Assembly (NCBI GenBank): GCA_003224085.1
Contig: QHYK01000042.1
Location: 21,480-85,479, forward strand
Length of the DNA: 64,000 nt
DNA from: Acidobacteriota bacterium
Lineage (GTDB): Bacteria; Acidobacteriota; Terriglobia; Acidiferrales; UBA7541
Direction of reading: 5' to 3'
How positions within the stretch are numbered: the first letter of the stretch is position 1; every line of letters begins with the position of its first letter. The notes below the pieces were generated by a model. The model was not told the DNA's origin. It saw nothing but the letters and a program-made list of their open reading frames with translations, and did no database searches. Shown here piece by piece: positions 15,360 to 24,360 of this stretch. The position numbers and the translations under genes were made by a program.

Positions 15360-16100
15360 ATGAAACAGCCAGGCCGGTCGACGACGATCCTATTCCTAAT
15401 TTTTGTGTTGCTGATCCTTGCTGCAACTTCCCAGGCGCAGACGCGCCCACCCATTGTCGAACAGCTTGCCAAAGCCTATGGCCTGGATTCGTTTGGGCAA
15501 ATTGATGCGATCCGCTATACCTTTAACATAGCTCTCCCCGCTTTGAATCTGAATCTCTCCCGTTCCTGGGTTTGGGAACCCAAGACTGGCAAAGTCTCGT
15601 ACGAGGGAAAAGATAAGGATGGCAAGCCGGTCAAGGCGACTTATGTCCGGTCTGAGATCAACAGCTCGCCTGCCAACGTGAAGGACGAAATTGAGCCGGC
15701 TTTCGTCAATGACAATTATTGGCTGGTCTTCCCTTTGCATGTTTACTGGGACACGAGCGCCGTTGTGACGGACAAGCCTATGCAAAAACTGCCGCTGGGG
15801 AAGGGTTCGGCGAAGCTGGTGTCGGTGAAATATCCTCCGGAGGTTGGCGGCTACACGCCGGGAGATACTTGGGATCTTTACGTCGGGTCCGATGGGCGAG
15901 TCAAGGAATTCATCTATCATCGGGGCGGACCCAAGAAGCCGAGCAACGTCACAACAACTTGGGCGGGCTACAAGAAAGTTGGTCCCCTTCTCATCTCAAC
16001 CGACCATCGCGGGACGGCGGACGGCAAGCCGTGCCGAATTTTCTTTTCGAATGTGTCCTTCAAACTCTCGGGGTCGGACACTTGGACGGACGCGCAATAG
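15360..16100 (+). CDS. Secreted protein of unknown function
   Basis: The 246-residue protein has a signal peptide (TTILFLIFVLLILAATSQAQ) and a beta-rich body. The body has repeated Tyr/Trp-containing strands (SWVWEPKTGKVSYEGKDKDG, WDLYVGSDGRVKEF, TTWAGYKKVGPLLISTDH), like lipoprotein-localisation (LolA/outer-membrane sorting) relatives. GAGGAGG lies seven bases before the ATG. It is convergent with the radical SAM gene. No firm family name can be given. Confidence 0.65.
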   Translation: MKQPGRSTTILFLIFVLLILAATSQAQTRPPIVEQLAKAYGLDSFGQIDAIRYTFNIALPALNLNLSRSWVWEPKTGKVSYEGKDKDGKPVKATYVRSEINSSPANVKDEIEPAFVNDNYWLVFPLHVYWDTSAVVTDKPMQKLPLGKGSAKLVSVKYPPEVGGYTPGDTWDLYVGSDGRVKEFIYHRGGPKKPSNVTTTWAGYKKVGPLLISTDHRGTADGKPCRIFFSNVSFKLSGSDTWTDAQ

Positions 16101-16152
16101 GAAACGCGCGGCTCACCGCGTCCGGCTCTTTGCCTGCAATTGACGTCGATCT

Positions 16153-17220
16153 TCAGGACTCCGACTCTCGCGCAATAACGATCGTGGTGCAGGAGCTTCC
16201 GAGTTTGGGCAGATCGCGATTTGCGGCCATGCGGATCTCGAGCCGCGGGCGCTCCCGCCGAATGATCGGACAATAAAAATCCGGCTGCGACAACGCTCCT
16301 TGCAGGCGCCGTCGTCCGGCGCACCCTCCATGACACGCGTCGCGAAACTCGCAGGTCTGGCACGCTTCTGGAAGCGTGCGGGCCCGCTCAAACGGCGCAG
16401 AGTTCACAATCTCGGCCCCTGCCGAAACCAAGTGCGAGAGCGGCTCTCCGGAGCCGGGCCAATAAACGCAAGGCTGCGTTGTGGCGCGGGGCGTAACTCG
16501 CACCGTGCTGACGCCACATCCTCCTTCGAGTGGCGGCAGGCCGGCCATCGCCCGCACCAACGGCTCGCCGATGGCGATCACATCGGTCCTCTCAAAAAGT
16601 CGCCGAAAGCCTTGCCAGTATTCTTCGTAGGTGAGTGCGTAGAGATCGGACCGCACTGCCTGATAGACGTTCACACGCAGGGGAGCGCCAAACCGTTTCG
16701 CAACTCGTGCGACATCCGCCAGCCGCAGGTAGTTTGACTTCATCATGACGGCGATAATCGTCACGGGCACGCCCAGGCGCACACAACGCGCGGCCTGTTG
16801 CTGAATCAGTTCCCAGTTCCCTTGGCCGCGTTGGGCATCCTGTTCCGCCTGGGTTGGATAATCGAGAGAGAACTCGATGTCGTGGAAAGCGCGCAAATCA
16901 TCGTCTTTCAGAACGGCGACGCTGTGGCCGTTGGAGGTGATGGTGAGTTTCACCGGTCGCGTGCGCAGGTAAGCCAATATAGTCTTGTAGTGCGGATGCA
17001 TTCCGTTCTCGCCCGTTCCCAGATTCACGGAGCGGACCGGAAGGCATTCCATCACCGACTTGACCTGTTCGAACGAGAGGCGGTCCGCGCGAGTGGGATC
17101 GCGGTAGCAGAAGGCGCACTTAAGGTTGCACTCGTTGGTCAGCCCGAGCCCGAGCGAAATGCCGGTACCCGGGCGGGGGGCGCTGCCTCTTCCCAGAATT
17201 GGTTTTGGTTGAGCGGACAC
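16153..17220 (-). CDS. Radical SAM protein with SPASM domain
   Basis: The 355-residue protein has the SAM-binding cluster CNLKCAFC near residues 32-39 and the glycine-rich LGTGENGMHP. The C-terminal SPASM-type cysteines are in GGCGVSTVRV, TQPCVYWPG, CQTCEFRDACHGGC and DFYCPII, which can hold auxiliary 4Fe-4S clusters. Such enzymes often modify peptides or act as heme or cofactor maturases. No precursor peptide gene with a clear leader is seen beside it. The start is GTG at 17220, giving MSAQPKPILG. Confidence 0.85.
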   Translation of the reverse strand: MSAQPKPILGRGSAPRPGTGISLGLGLTNECNLKCAFCYRDPTRADRLSFEQVKSVMECLPVRSVNLGTGENGMHPHYKTILAYLRTRPVKLTITSNGHSVAVLKDDDLRAFHDIEFSLDYPTQAEQDAQRGQGNWELIQQQAARCVRLGVPVTIIAVMMKSNYLRLADVARVAKRFGAPLRVNVYQAVRSDLYALTYEEYWQGFRRLFERTDVIAIGEPLVRAMAGLPPLEGGCGVSTVRVTPRATTQPCVYWPGSGEPLSHLVSAGAEIVNSAPFERARTLPEACQTCEFRDACHGGCAGRRRLQGALSQPDFYCPIIRRERPRLEIRMAANRDLPKLGSSCTTIVIARESES

Positions 17221-17380
17221 GCGTGGAGTATACCACTGCGCAACTGTCGACCTTCTCCCGCGATGATCAAAGCGGGGTGCCGCACCGTTCGGGTGTTAGG
17301 GTGCGGGTTTTTCTTCATGGTTGAGTTCCCGAAAAGCACGCGCAATTGCTTCAAGCGCATGCACGGGTTGTTCAGTCGTT

Positions 17381-17698
17381 GCCGCGCTAAGCCGGAATAA
17401 TAACCCTCGCGCGTGAGAATGGTCAGGTCTTCGCGCTTTGTGCGCACTTCAATCGAATGAGAGTTGCGCGAAATCTTAGCGGTGCCGCAAGCGTCACGAC
17501 GCAGCGGAGCGGACCTGTTCCAAAGTCGGCTTGAGGAAAGCGTCGTGATCCACCGCGCCGGTCCTCTGCTTCGCGGCCCCGCTTGCGGTAACAAATCTCA
17601 CGCCGCTCCCTCCGTTCCAGCATGTGCTGGCCCTGAGGACGATGACTGTAAACTGTCGACTTTCTTGTTCCAGCGCCTTGGTGGACTGCGCCTGGATG
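17381..17698 (-). pseudogene. Decayed partial copy of the neighbouring VWA gene
   Basis: Bases 17381-17463 repeat, with differences, the last 27 codons of the intact VWA gene (17738-17820): HSIEVRTKREDLTILTREGY against HSIEVRVKRQGLTILTREGY. Bases 17670-17698 are identical over 29 positions to 18181-18209, an internal part of that gene. Between them most of the VWA coding sequence is lost. The remnant lies immediately downstream of the intact gene, so it probably arose by tandem duplication and deletion. The rest of 17221-17734 holds no other supported gene. Confidence 0.7.
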
Positions 17699-17734
17699 AT
17701 GTTGAGTGGACCGTTGAGTGGACACGCGCGGCGG

Positions 17735-18823
17735 CTACCGCGCTAACCCCGAGTAATACCCCTCGCGCGTAAGAATGGTCAGCCCCTGGCGCTTCACGCG
17801 CACTTCAATCGAATGATACTCCGCGCCGCGGTCCGTGCCCGTGGGTGTATATGCCAGGGTGTACTGGTTCCGCGCTTCTTCGGTCACGCGCGAGTACAGT
17901 TCTTCCATGTCCTGCCGCTTCAGGCCGTAGTACACGTCTCCGCCCGAATCCTTGGCATATTTGGCCAGCCGCTCAAACCTGCGGTTGAAGTACGCGCTCC
18001 CCACTCCCACGCCATACACCGCGATCTCGTAGCGCAGCAGGTCCCTGATCACCGTGTCGTACTTGTTCGCATTGACCTTGGGATTGTTCACCCCGTCCGA
18101 AATCAGCAAAATGATTTTCCGCCGCTTGCGCTCCGGGTCGCGGTCCTTGAGCAACTGCGCCGCGGAGTAAACCGCATCATCCAGCGCCTTGGTGGACTGC
18201 GCCTGGATGTGGAGCGTCGTTTCCGGGATTTTCGGCGCATCGCCCGTGGCCGAGTGGCCGTTAATGGTCGGCGTATCGTTCACCGAACCCGCCGGCCCCG
18301 CGTCTGGCTGTTCATCCAGCCGCGTGCGCTTCAATTCCGTCAGCAGCTTGTCCTGGTCGCTGATGAACCCGTGTCCCTCATGCACATCCTGGTCGAAGCG
18401 GCAGACAAGCGCTTCGTCGCTGGCGCTCAACCCCGCAACGATGGAATCGAGACTGTCCCCCACCTGGCGCGCGTTTTTCCGGTTCAGGTCGTTGTCGATC
18501 AGCAGGACCATCGAGAGAGGAACTGCGTCCGCGCTGAAATAAACAATCTTTTGTTCGACGTTGTCTTCCAGGATGCGGAATTCGTCCTTGCGCAGGTCTG
18601 GGACGAGGCGGCCGGAACCGTCCTTCACCGTGACCGGAACGATCACCTGATTCACCTGCACGCGCAGTCCCGGCGACTGCTGAGGCGGTTGCGGCGCCGG
18701 CTTTTGCGCTTCGGCGGGCGGCGCTGAAGTTTGCTGCGGCGTGCGCGCGCCGAGCGGCGCCAGGGCCACGACGAGCAGGGCCACTCCAAGCAAAAGCGCG
18801 CATTGTCGCAGTCTTTTATTCAT
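17735..18823 (-). CDS. Secreted VWFA-related acidobacterial protein
   Basis: The 362-residue protein starts MNKRLRQCALLLGVALLVVA (signal peptide). A Pro/Gln-rich linker and a beta-rich entry follow (VIVPVTVKDGSGRLVPDLRKDEFRILEDN), then a von Willebrand A domain. The MIDAS-like segment is altered (MVLLIDNDLNRKNARQVGDS). IILLISDGVNNP is a later VWA strand. This matches the VWFA-related family expanded in Acidobacteria, thought to act outside the cell, with no known ligand. It is divergent from a second VWA gene at 18970 and has a decayed copy behind it. Confidence 0.85.
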   Translation of the reverse strand: MNKRLRQCALLLGVALLVVALAPLGARTPQQTSAPPAEAQKPAPQPPQQSPGLRVQVNQVIVPVTVKDGSGRLVPDLRKDEFRILEDNVEQKIVYFSADAVPLSMVLLIDNDLNRKNARQVGDSLDSIVAGLSASDEALVCRFDQDVHEGHGFISDQDKLLTELKRTRLDEQPDAGPAGSVNDTPTINGHSATGDAPKIPETTLHIQAQSTKALDDAVYSAAQLLKDRDPERKRRKIILLISDGVNNPKVNANKYDTVIRDLLRYEIAVYGVGVGSAYFNRRFERLAKYAKDSGGDVYYGLKRQDMEELYSRVTEEARNQYTLAYTPTGTDRGAEYHSIEVRVKRQGLTILTREGYYSGLAR

Positions 18824-18969
18824 CCCCTGTCCAAACTTCGTGGTGAATTTTCCCGCACAGTCAGTTTGATGCGCGCACATCCATTAAGGCTCTAGGTGGC
18901 ATCCAATGGGAACGTGGCGACGACCCGCGCGCGTTTAGCGGGGCAATTTTTATAGCAAGGAAAGTATAC

Positions 18970-19989
18970 ATGCGTTCGATAACCAAAGTTGTGACGCCTT
19001 GTTTCGCAGCGTGGGTTGCATGCGCGCTGGCGGCTCCCGGATGGCCGCAGGACCCGGCCCAGCAGCCCAGCCAACCGTCCAGGCAGCAAAACGACCAGCA
19101 AGTTCCCACCATCAAAACCGAAGTTGGCCTGGTCAACGTTTTCGCCACCGTGCGCGACAAAAACAAACACATCATCCCCACGCTCAAAAAGGAAGACTTC
19201 CGGATTTTTGAAAACGATCAGGAGCAGAAGATTGCCTTTTTCACGGCCGAAAAAACGCTTCCGGTCACGCTTGGGCTGCTGATTGACACCAGCGGCAGCG
19301 AACAAAATCGCCTGCCCGCCGAGCAGGAAGCGGCCACGCGCTTCCTGAACCGCGTTCTGCGCAAGGGCGACGAAGCCATGGTGATTTCTTTCGACGTCGA
19401 CGTGGACCTTCTCTCCGATTTCACCGAAGATCGCGCGCAACTCGACCGGGCCATTCGAAGCGCCCGCATCAACGCTCCGATGGTGTCCATGACCAACCCG
19501 GGTCCTTTGCCGCCGGAATCGCGCACTCGCGGTTTGCGCGGTACCGCTTTTTACGACGCGATTTGGGTTGCTTGCGGAGAAAAATTGGCCACCGAAGCCG
19601 GCCGCAAAGCGCTCGTAATCATCACCGACGCCGACGACCAAGGCAGTAGAGTCCGAGTGGAAGAAGCCATCGAAGCCGCGCAGCGTTCCAACACCGTGGT
19701 GCACATTTTGCTGGTGCACGATCCCGGCTACGGCTGGCGCCCCGACGTCGCGCACAAAATTGCCGACGCCACCGGCGGCCGGGTCATCGAAGTTTCTTCC
19801 GAGAAGCACCTCCAAGAGGCTTTTGATCAGATCTCCGAAGAACTTCGGTTTGAATATACGATTGGATATTATCCGACAAATTCTGTGCGCGACGGCACGT
19901 TCCGCAAGATCAAAGTGGAAACCACGGACAAAGATTTGAAGGTGCTCGCCCGCAAAGGCTACTACACCCCTAAGGATGGGCCAGCTTAA
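18970..19989 (+). CDS. Secreted VWFA-related acidobacterial protein
   Basis: The 339-residue protein has a short signal peptide (CFAAWVACALAAPGWPQ), a Gln-rich linker and VGLVNVFATVRDKNKHIIPT before the VWA domain. Unlike its divergent neighbour it keeps a full MIDAS motif, GLLIDTSGSEQNR (DxSxS), and ALVIITDADDQGS. The C-terminus YTIGYYPTNSVRDGTFRKIK matches the family tail. The 146-base gap to the other VWA gene must hold both promoters. Role and ligand are unknown. Confidence 0.88.
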   Translation: MRSITKVVTPCFAAWVACALAAPGWPQDPAQQPSQPSRQQNDQQVPTIKTEVGLVNVFATVRDKNKHIIPTLKKEDFRIFENDQEQKIAFFTAEKTLPVTLGLLIDTSGSEQNRLPAEQEAATRFLNRVLRKGDEAMVISFDVDVDLLSDFTEDRAQLDRAIRSARINAPMVSMTNPGPLPPESRTRGLRGTAFYDAIWVACGEKLATEAGRKALVIITDADDQGSRVRVEEAIEAAQRSNTVVHILLVHDPGYGWRPDVAHKIADATGGRVIEVSSEKHLQEAFDQISEELRFEYTIGYYPTNSVRDGTFRKIKVETTDKDLKVLARKGYYTPKDGPA

Positions 19990-20430
19990 TGCAGTTTCAC
20001 AAAGGCCGCAAAGGAAATTACGCGCCAAAGGACCAAAACTCATCCGGCGGTCAAGATTAGAGGGTTTCGAACTTCCTTCCACGTTAAGTTCCCCACGGCA
20101 AAGGAATCACTATGGACCTCGCGCGCCAGCGTGCGGCGCGCGGGACGGGTGTTAAGAAGCGAATTAAATCGGAGTGACTTCGCGGGCTTGAGAAGCGGCT
20201 TGCGCGAGATGATTTGGTTGCCGCCAGCCGTCAAAAAGGCCGGAAGAAATCCAATCGAACGCATTTGACCGCGATGGGGCGTGCGTTTACCATCGTCGTT
20301 CGACCTTGTTCAACGATTAGGACTCATGTCCATTTTGTGTTAGGCGCGATGTGTATGGCGCTCTGTGCCGCCAGGGCGGCGCATGCGACGCTGCAGGATT
20401 CACGTACGCGTTCATCCTAGGAACATCCTT
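19990..20430. other. Non-coding stretch with a strong hairpin
   Basis: No gene is supported. A perfect 8-bp stem, CGCGCGCC (20120-20127) with GGCGCGCG (20135-20142) and a 7-base loop, is the only strong structure. It may end transcription of the VWA gene, but no T tract follows. Confidence 0.4.
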
Positions 20431-20456
20431 TGAAATGCTGAACTGAAATGCTGAAC
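20431..20456 (+). promoter_or_regulatory. 13-bp tandem duplication over the kinase start codon
   Basis: TGAAATGCTGAAC occurs twice in direct succession (20431-20443 and 20444-20456). The second copy contains the kinase ATG (20448). The first supplies an upstream ATG (20435) that reads ATG CTG AAC TGA, a three-codon frame ending two bases before the real start, so it could damp or couple translation. Confidence 0.5.
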
Positions 20457-23378
20457 GAAACCATCGGTCACTATCGCATTCTCCGCAAACTTGGGAGCGG
20501 CGGAATGGGCGTGGTGTATGAAGCCGAAGACACAAAACTCGGCCGGCGCGTAGCGCTGAAATTCCTGCCGGAAAGTTCCCGCCGTGATTCGCAAGCGCTG
20601 GAACGCTTCCTGCGCGAAGCGCGCGCGGCCTCCGCGCTGAATCACCCCGGCATCTGCACCATTCACGCGATCGAAGAAACCGGTGAGCTGAGGTTCATCG
20701 CCATGGAACTGCTCGAAGGGCCTACCCTCGACAAAGTGATTCGGCTCGGCAGCCTTCCGGTGCCGCGCGCGATTGAAATGGGGATTCAGCTTGCGGACGC
20801 GCTCGACGCCGCGCACAAAAAAGGAATCCTTCATCGCGACATCAAGCCTGCGAACATTTTTGCGACGGACCGCGGGCAGGTCAAAATTCTCGACTTCGGT
20901 CTCGCCAAGCTGCTGCCGGAAAATCACGCGTATGGCGACGGCGAAACCGTCGTTGAGGCGGAAACTTTGCTGCTCACCAGCCCGGGAACCGCTGTAGGCA
21001 CGATCGCGTACATGTCGCCGGAACAAGCGCGCGGCGAAGAGCTCGACGCGCGCAGCGATTTGTTTTCTCTGGGCGCGGTCCTCTACCAGATGATGACGGG
21101 GAAACAGCCTTTCCCGGGCAACACCAGCGCGGTGGTGTTCGACAATATTTTGCATCATGCTCCGGTGGCTCCCGTCACGTTGAATCCCGAGATTCCTGCA
21201 GAGCTTGAGCGCATCCTGAACAAGGCGCTCGAAAAAGACCGCGACATGCGGTACCAGGTCGCGGCGGAACTGCGCGCGGATTTAAAACGCCTGCAGCGCG
21301 AGACGGATTCTGGACGCGCGGCGGCGTCTTCGCCAAGAGTTTCGGCAGCATCGCCAGCGGCAAGCGGCGTGGCGCAAGGGGCGGAGACAAAGCGCCTGAT
21401 GCGCTCCGGCACGAACAAGAAAATCGCCGGGGTTTGCGGCGGGCTGGCGGAGCATTTCGGCATGGATGCCAGGCTGATGCGAATCCTTTGGGTATTCGCC
21501 TTCCTCGCACTGGGTGGTTTGAATTTGTTCCTGTATTTGATCCTGTGGATCGCGCTGCCGCTCGCGCCGGCGGGCGAGGAGACCACGCCAGCTCAGGTCA
21601 AGCGAAGCGGAAGCGGCTCTGTGCTCATCGAAGCGGCGAAGCAGAACAAGCTTGGGGCGGGAATCACTTTGATCATCGTGCCGATTGTGCTTGCGGCGGC
21701 GATATTCGGCATCTACTCCTTCTTGGAACGCACGCGGCACGTGCCTTTTGAGCATTTCTCCATCGAAAACCTGACGAACAACGGCCAAGTGGCGCTCGCG
21801 GCCATCTCACCGGATGGAAACTATCTTCTGAACGTCGTGGAGGAGAACGGATTGCAATCGCTGTGGCTGAGGCACATTCCCACGGCCAGCAACGCGCAAG
21901 TCGTCGCGCCAGCGGCGACCAGGTATGCCGGGCTGACGTTTTCGCCGGACGGATATTACATCTATTTTGTGCGGCGCGATGAACAAGAACACACCATAGC
22001 GCTGCTCTACCGCGCGCCGGTGCTGGGCGGTACGCCGCAAGCGCTGGTTCGCGACGTGGACAGTCCGGTGACGTTTTCGCCGGATGGCCAGCGCTTTGCG
22101 TACCTCCGCCAGCGGCACGATTCTCCGTTCTGGGACTTGCTGGTGGCGAACAAGGATGGTTCGCCGGATCGCGCGCTGTTCACCAGCGTTTCGATTGTGA
22201 GCGACGCGCACATTCCGGCGTGGTCTCCGGATGGAAAAATTATTGTCATTCCGGTGACGCAGCCTACCGCGGACACGTTTACGGGATTGCTCGTGGTGGA
22301 TGCTGCTTCCGGCAAACGGCAAACCATAACGGTGCAGGACGCGCCGCTCTTTCTCTATCCCGCCTGGATGCCGGACTCATCCGGCTTGATTCTGTCTTCG
22401 TTGGCCATTCAGACGGGGCTGCTCAACCGGCAACTTTTGTTTCTGAGCTACCCGCAAGCACAAGTGCGTGAGTTGACCGCCGACACGAACAACTATGGCT
22501 CGCCGAGCGTGGCGTCTGATGGACGCACTCTGGTTGCGACGCAATCGCAGTTCCAGTTTGAAGTTTCGTTGGCCTCCGCGCAGTCGCCCGATGCTTTGCG
22601 TCCAGTCCAGCTCTCCTCGCACTTGCCGATTTGGCGGTGGAGCTGGACCCCGGATGGCCGTTTGGCATTTCCGCAGGGAGGCGACATCCGCATTCTGGAC
22701 CCGAAAGGCGGAGAGAGGGTGATCTTTTCAGACAAGAGCCATCTTGCAGATCAGGTCGCCGTGTGCGCGAACGGACGCTATATTGTCTACCGGCAACTCG
22801 GGAAAGCCGGCAAGACAGCCGAGAATCTGTGGCGGATGGATTCGGACGGGAGCAATGCGACGCAACTTACCTTCGGCCAGAACGAAACCGACGTGCAGTG
22901 CGCCTCCGACGATAAGTGGGTCTATTACGTGGATGCCGCCGACAACTTTCTGCCCAAGCGGGTCCCCATCGGCGGCGGCACGCCGGAAACCGTATTTGAA
23001 TCCGCCCTCCCCGGCCCCAACCTTTCACCTGACGGCAAGATTTACGTTACGCTGGAGGTGCGCGAGTCCGACCACAAGCTGATGATGAAATTCGTGTCCA
23101 CGGCGGACAAGAAATCCTGGTATCACGACGTTGACCAGCGAGCTTCCTGGCCCTTCCGGTTTGCGGCGGACGGCCAGAACGTTGTTTACAACGTGCGCGA
23201 AAAAGGTGTGGACAATCTTTGGGTGCAGCCGCTGGACCGCTCGCCTTACCGCCAGCTCACGCATTTCACGTCGGAGAAAATCTCGCAGTTCGCTTTTTCT
23301 CCCGACGGCGTGCAACTCGCCATCCAGCGCGGGCATACGGAATCCGACGCCGTACTTTTGCGCGACGTTCCCCGCTAA
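20448..23378 (+). CDS. Ser/Thr protein kinase fused to PspC domain and WD40-like beta-propeller
   Basis: This is a 976-residue protein. Residues about 8-280 form a Hanks-type kinase: [11 protein letters not shown], Lys38 in [16 protein letters not shown] (Asp131), DFGLAK (Asp149), [10 protein letters not shown]. After an Ala/Ser linker comes a PspC-like segment near 312-372 ([20 protein letters not shown] plus hydrophobic [20 protein letters not shown]). A further membrane helix follows ([21 protein letters not shown]). The rest is a PD40/TolB-like propeller with repeated SPDG motifs, probably outside the membrane. Kinase-propeller fusions are common in Acidobacteria; the PspC insert is unusual. 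It may couple envelope stress to phosphorylation. Targets are unknown. Confidence 0.9.
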   Translation: MLNETIGHYRILRKLGSGGMGVVYEAEDTKLGRRVALKFLPESSRRDSQALERFLREARAASALNHPGICTIHAIEETGELRFIAMELLEGPTLDKVIRLGSLPVPRAIEMGIQLADALDAAHKKGILHRDIKPANIFATDRGQVKILDFGLAKLLPENHAYGDGETVVEAETLLLTSPGTAVGTIAYMSPEQARGEELDARSDLFSLGAVLYQMMTGKQPFPGNTSAVVFDNILHHAPVAPVTLNPEIPAELERILNKALEKDRDMRYQVAAELRADLKRLQRETDSGRAAASSPRVSAASPAASGVAQGAETKRLMRSGTNKKIAGVCGGLAEHFGMDARLMRILWVFAFLALGGLNLFLYLILWIALPLAPAGEETTPAQVKRSGSGSVLIEAAKQNKLGAGITLIIVPIVLAAAIFGIYSFLERTRHVPFEHFSIENLTNNGQVALAAISPDGNYLLNVVEENGLQSLWLRHIPTASNAQVVAPAATRYAGLTFSPDGYYIYFVRRDEQEHTIALLYRAPVLGGTPQALVRDVDSPVTFSPDGQRFAYLRQRHDSPFWDLLVANKDGSPDRALFTSVSIVSDAHIPAWSPDGKIIVIPVTQPTADTFTGLLVVDAASGKRQTITVQDAPLFLYPAWMPDSSGLILSSLAIQTGLLNRQLLFLSYPQAQVRELTADTNNYGSPSVASDGRTLVATQSQFQFEVSLASAQSPDALRPVQLSSHLPIWRWSWTPDGRLAFPQGGDIRILDPKGGERVIFSDKSHLADQVAVCANGRYIVYRQLGKAGKTAENLWRMDSDGSNATQLTFGQNETDVQCASDDKWVYYVDAADNFLPKRVPIGGGTPETVFESALPGPNLSPDGKIYVTLEVRESDHKLMMKFVSTADKKSWYHDVDQRASWPFRFAADGQNVVYNVREKGVDNLWVQPLDRSPYRQLTHFTSEKISQFAFSPDGVQLAIQRGHTESDAVLLRDVPR

Positions 23379-23458
23379 TGATTCTTAAGAGCTCAAAAGA
23401 GCCAAGCGCGTAAAGGTGTTCTCCGCTGACGTCGCCCCATGATGTACAATCGCTCCTC

Positions 23459-23770
23459 GTGAAATTTCCACAACTTGGCGCCGCAATCTTTTTCGTGCTT
23501 TTGAGCAGCGGAAACTTTGAGGCGCAATCCAATCCGCCCCAGAGCACGCCTCTTGCGTCAGTGCCAGCACAAGCAGCGTCCATCTACATCACGGCGGGCA
23601 CCCTAAGGGCATACCGATCCGGGACCTTGCAGCTCCATCGTCAATTCGTTTTTGCCGTGCACAACGGAATCGAAAGGAATCGAGCCAGAATCGGTGTCCC
23701 ATTTGGCCCACACCATTTGCACCATTTGCCGTCGATACTGATGGTAACCGCTGTTCCCGCATTGTCGTAA
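23459..23770 (+). CDS. Doubtful short frame with signal peptide
   Basis: From GTG at 23459 the frame reads MKFPQLGAAIFFVLLSSGNF and then EAQSNPPQSTP, a plausible Sec signal. After about 50 residues it shows no family features and overlaps the opposite-strand remnant at 23603-23840. It may be the head of a lost secreted protein. No ribosome site is evident. Confidence 0.25.
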   Translation: MKFPQLGAAIFFVLLSSGNFEAQSNPPQSTPLASVPAQAASIYITAGTLRAYRSGTLQLHRQFVFAVHNGIERNRARIGVPFGPHHLHHLPSILMVTAVPALS

Positions 23771-23840
23771 GCGTAGAGCATGTGCTTGTCCGCTGCCGGA
23801 CCGCCCGGCACTGGGAAGGCAAGGGCTTCCGCGACTTTGC
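23603..23840 (-). pseudogene. Frame-shifted coding remnant behind the small membrane protein
   Basis: Two minus-strand frames read like a beta-rich protein end: SKVAEALAFPVPGGPAADKH and YDNAGTAVTISIDGKW, then in the next frame KWDTDSGSIPFDSVVHGKNE up to a stop at 23603-23605. Neither frame is open from a good start. It may be a frameshifted extension of the gene at 23841-24290 or a separate relic. Confidence 0.3.
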
Positions 23841-24290
23841 TCAACTGACCGACAGTGTCGTCGTGGCGCTGGCCATCTGCTTGGCCTGAGCGGCCTTTTG
23901 CTCGACGAGTTGCCGGTTGCCCTGGTCTTTGGCGGTTTGCGCCTCGCCGATGATGCTGCTGACCTGCTGGATCTTGTTTTCGTAATCCTTCGCGCCGTTG
24001 ATGCAGCCCTGAAACTGCTCGGGAGTCATGGCGCCGCCCTGCTGGGTGACGCAGCAGGTCTTCAAGTGCAACGCGACGTTTTGGGAGGCCTCGGCCGGTT
24101 CTTGAACTTTCTCCCGGCCAACGAAGGGTTCGCCCTTCGCCTTGACGACGTCCAGGTTGCCTACCACTTTGGTAGCGGTTTGCTCGAAGATGCTGTCGCA
24201 ACGCGGCCGGAAATGGTCGTAAACGAAATACGCGATGACTAACACGACGAGACTCAGGGCAAGGATAACCAGCGGTTTGTGTTTCTTCAT
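23841..24290 (-). CDS. Small single-pass membrane protein of unknown function
   Basis: The 149-residue product begins MKKHKPLVILALSLVVLVIA, a signal anchor, and continues as a soluble helical domain with conserved-looking cysteines in RPRCDSIFE, LKTCCVTQ and FQGCINGAK. AGGAGGGGGAG lies just before the ATG at 24290. It stands 70 bases beyond the lipoprotein gene on the same strand. I recognise no family. It ends at TTTLSVS, after which coding-like sequence continues in another frame, so a frameshift is possible. Confidence 0.6.
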   Translation of the reverse strand: MKKHKPLVILALSLVVLVIAYFVYDHFRPRCDSIFEQTATKVVGNLDVVKAKGEPFVGREKVQEPAEASQNVALHLKTCCVTQQGGAMTPEQFQGCINGAKDYENKIQQVSSIIGEAQTAKDQGNRQLVEQKAAQAKQMASATTTLSVS

Positions 24291-24360
24291 GGCTCCCCCT
24301 CCTGGATTTCCACACATGGTCTCTGGATTCCAACCTCGGCGCTCGGCGCCGCCGCGGCAG

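Noticed and set aside
16153..17220. RiPP precursor next to the radical SAM/SPASM gene
   Set aside because: I looked for a short frame with a leader and a cysteine- or glycine-rich core on both sides and found none with a ribosome site.
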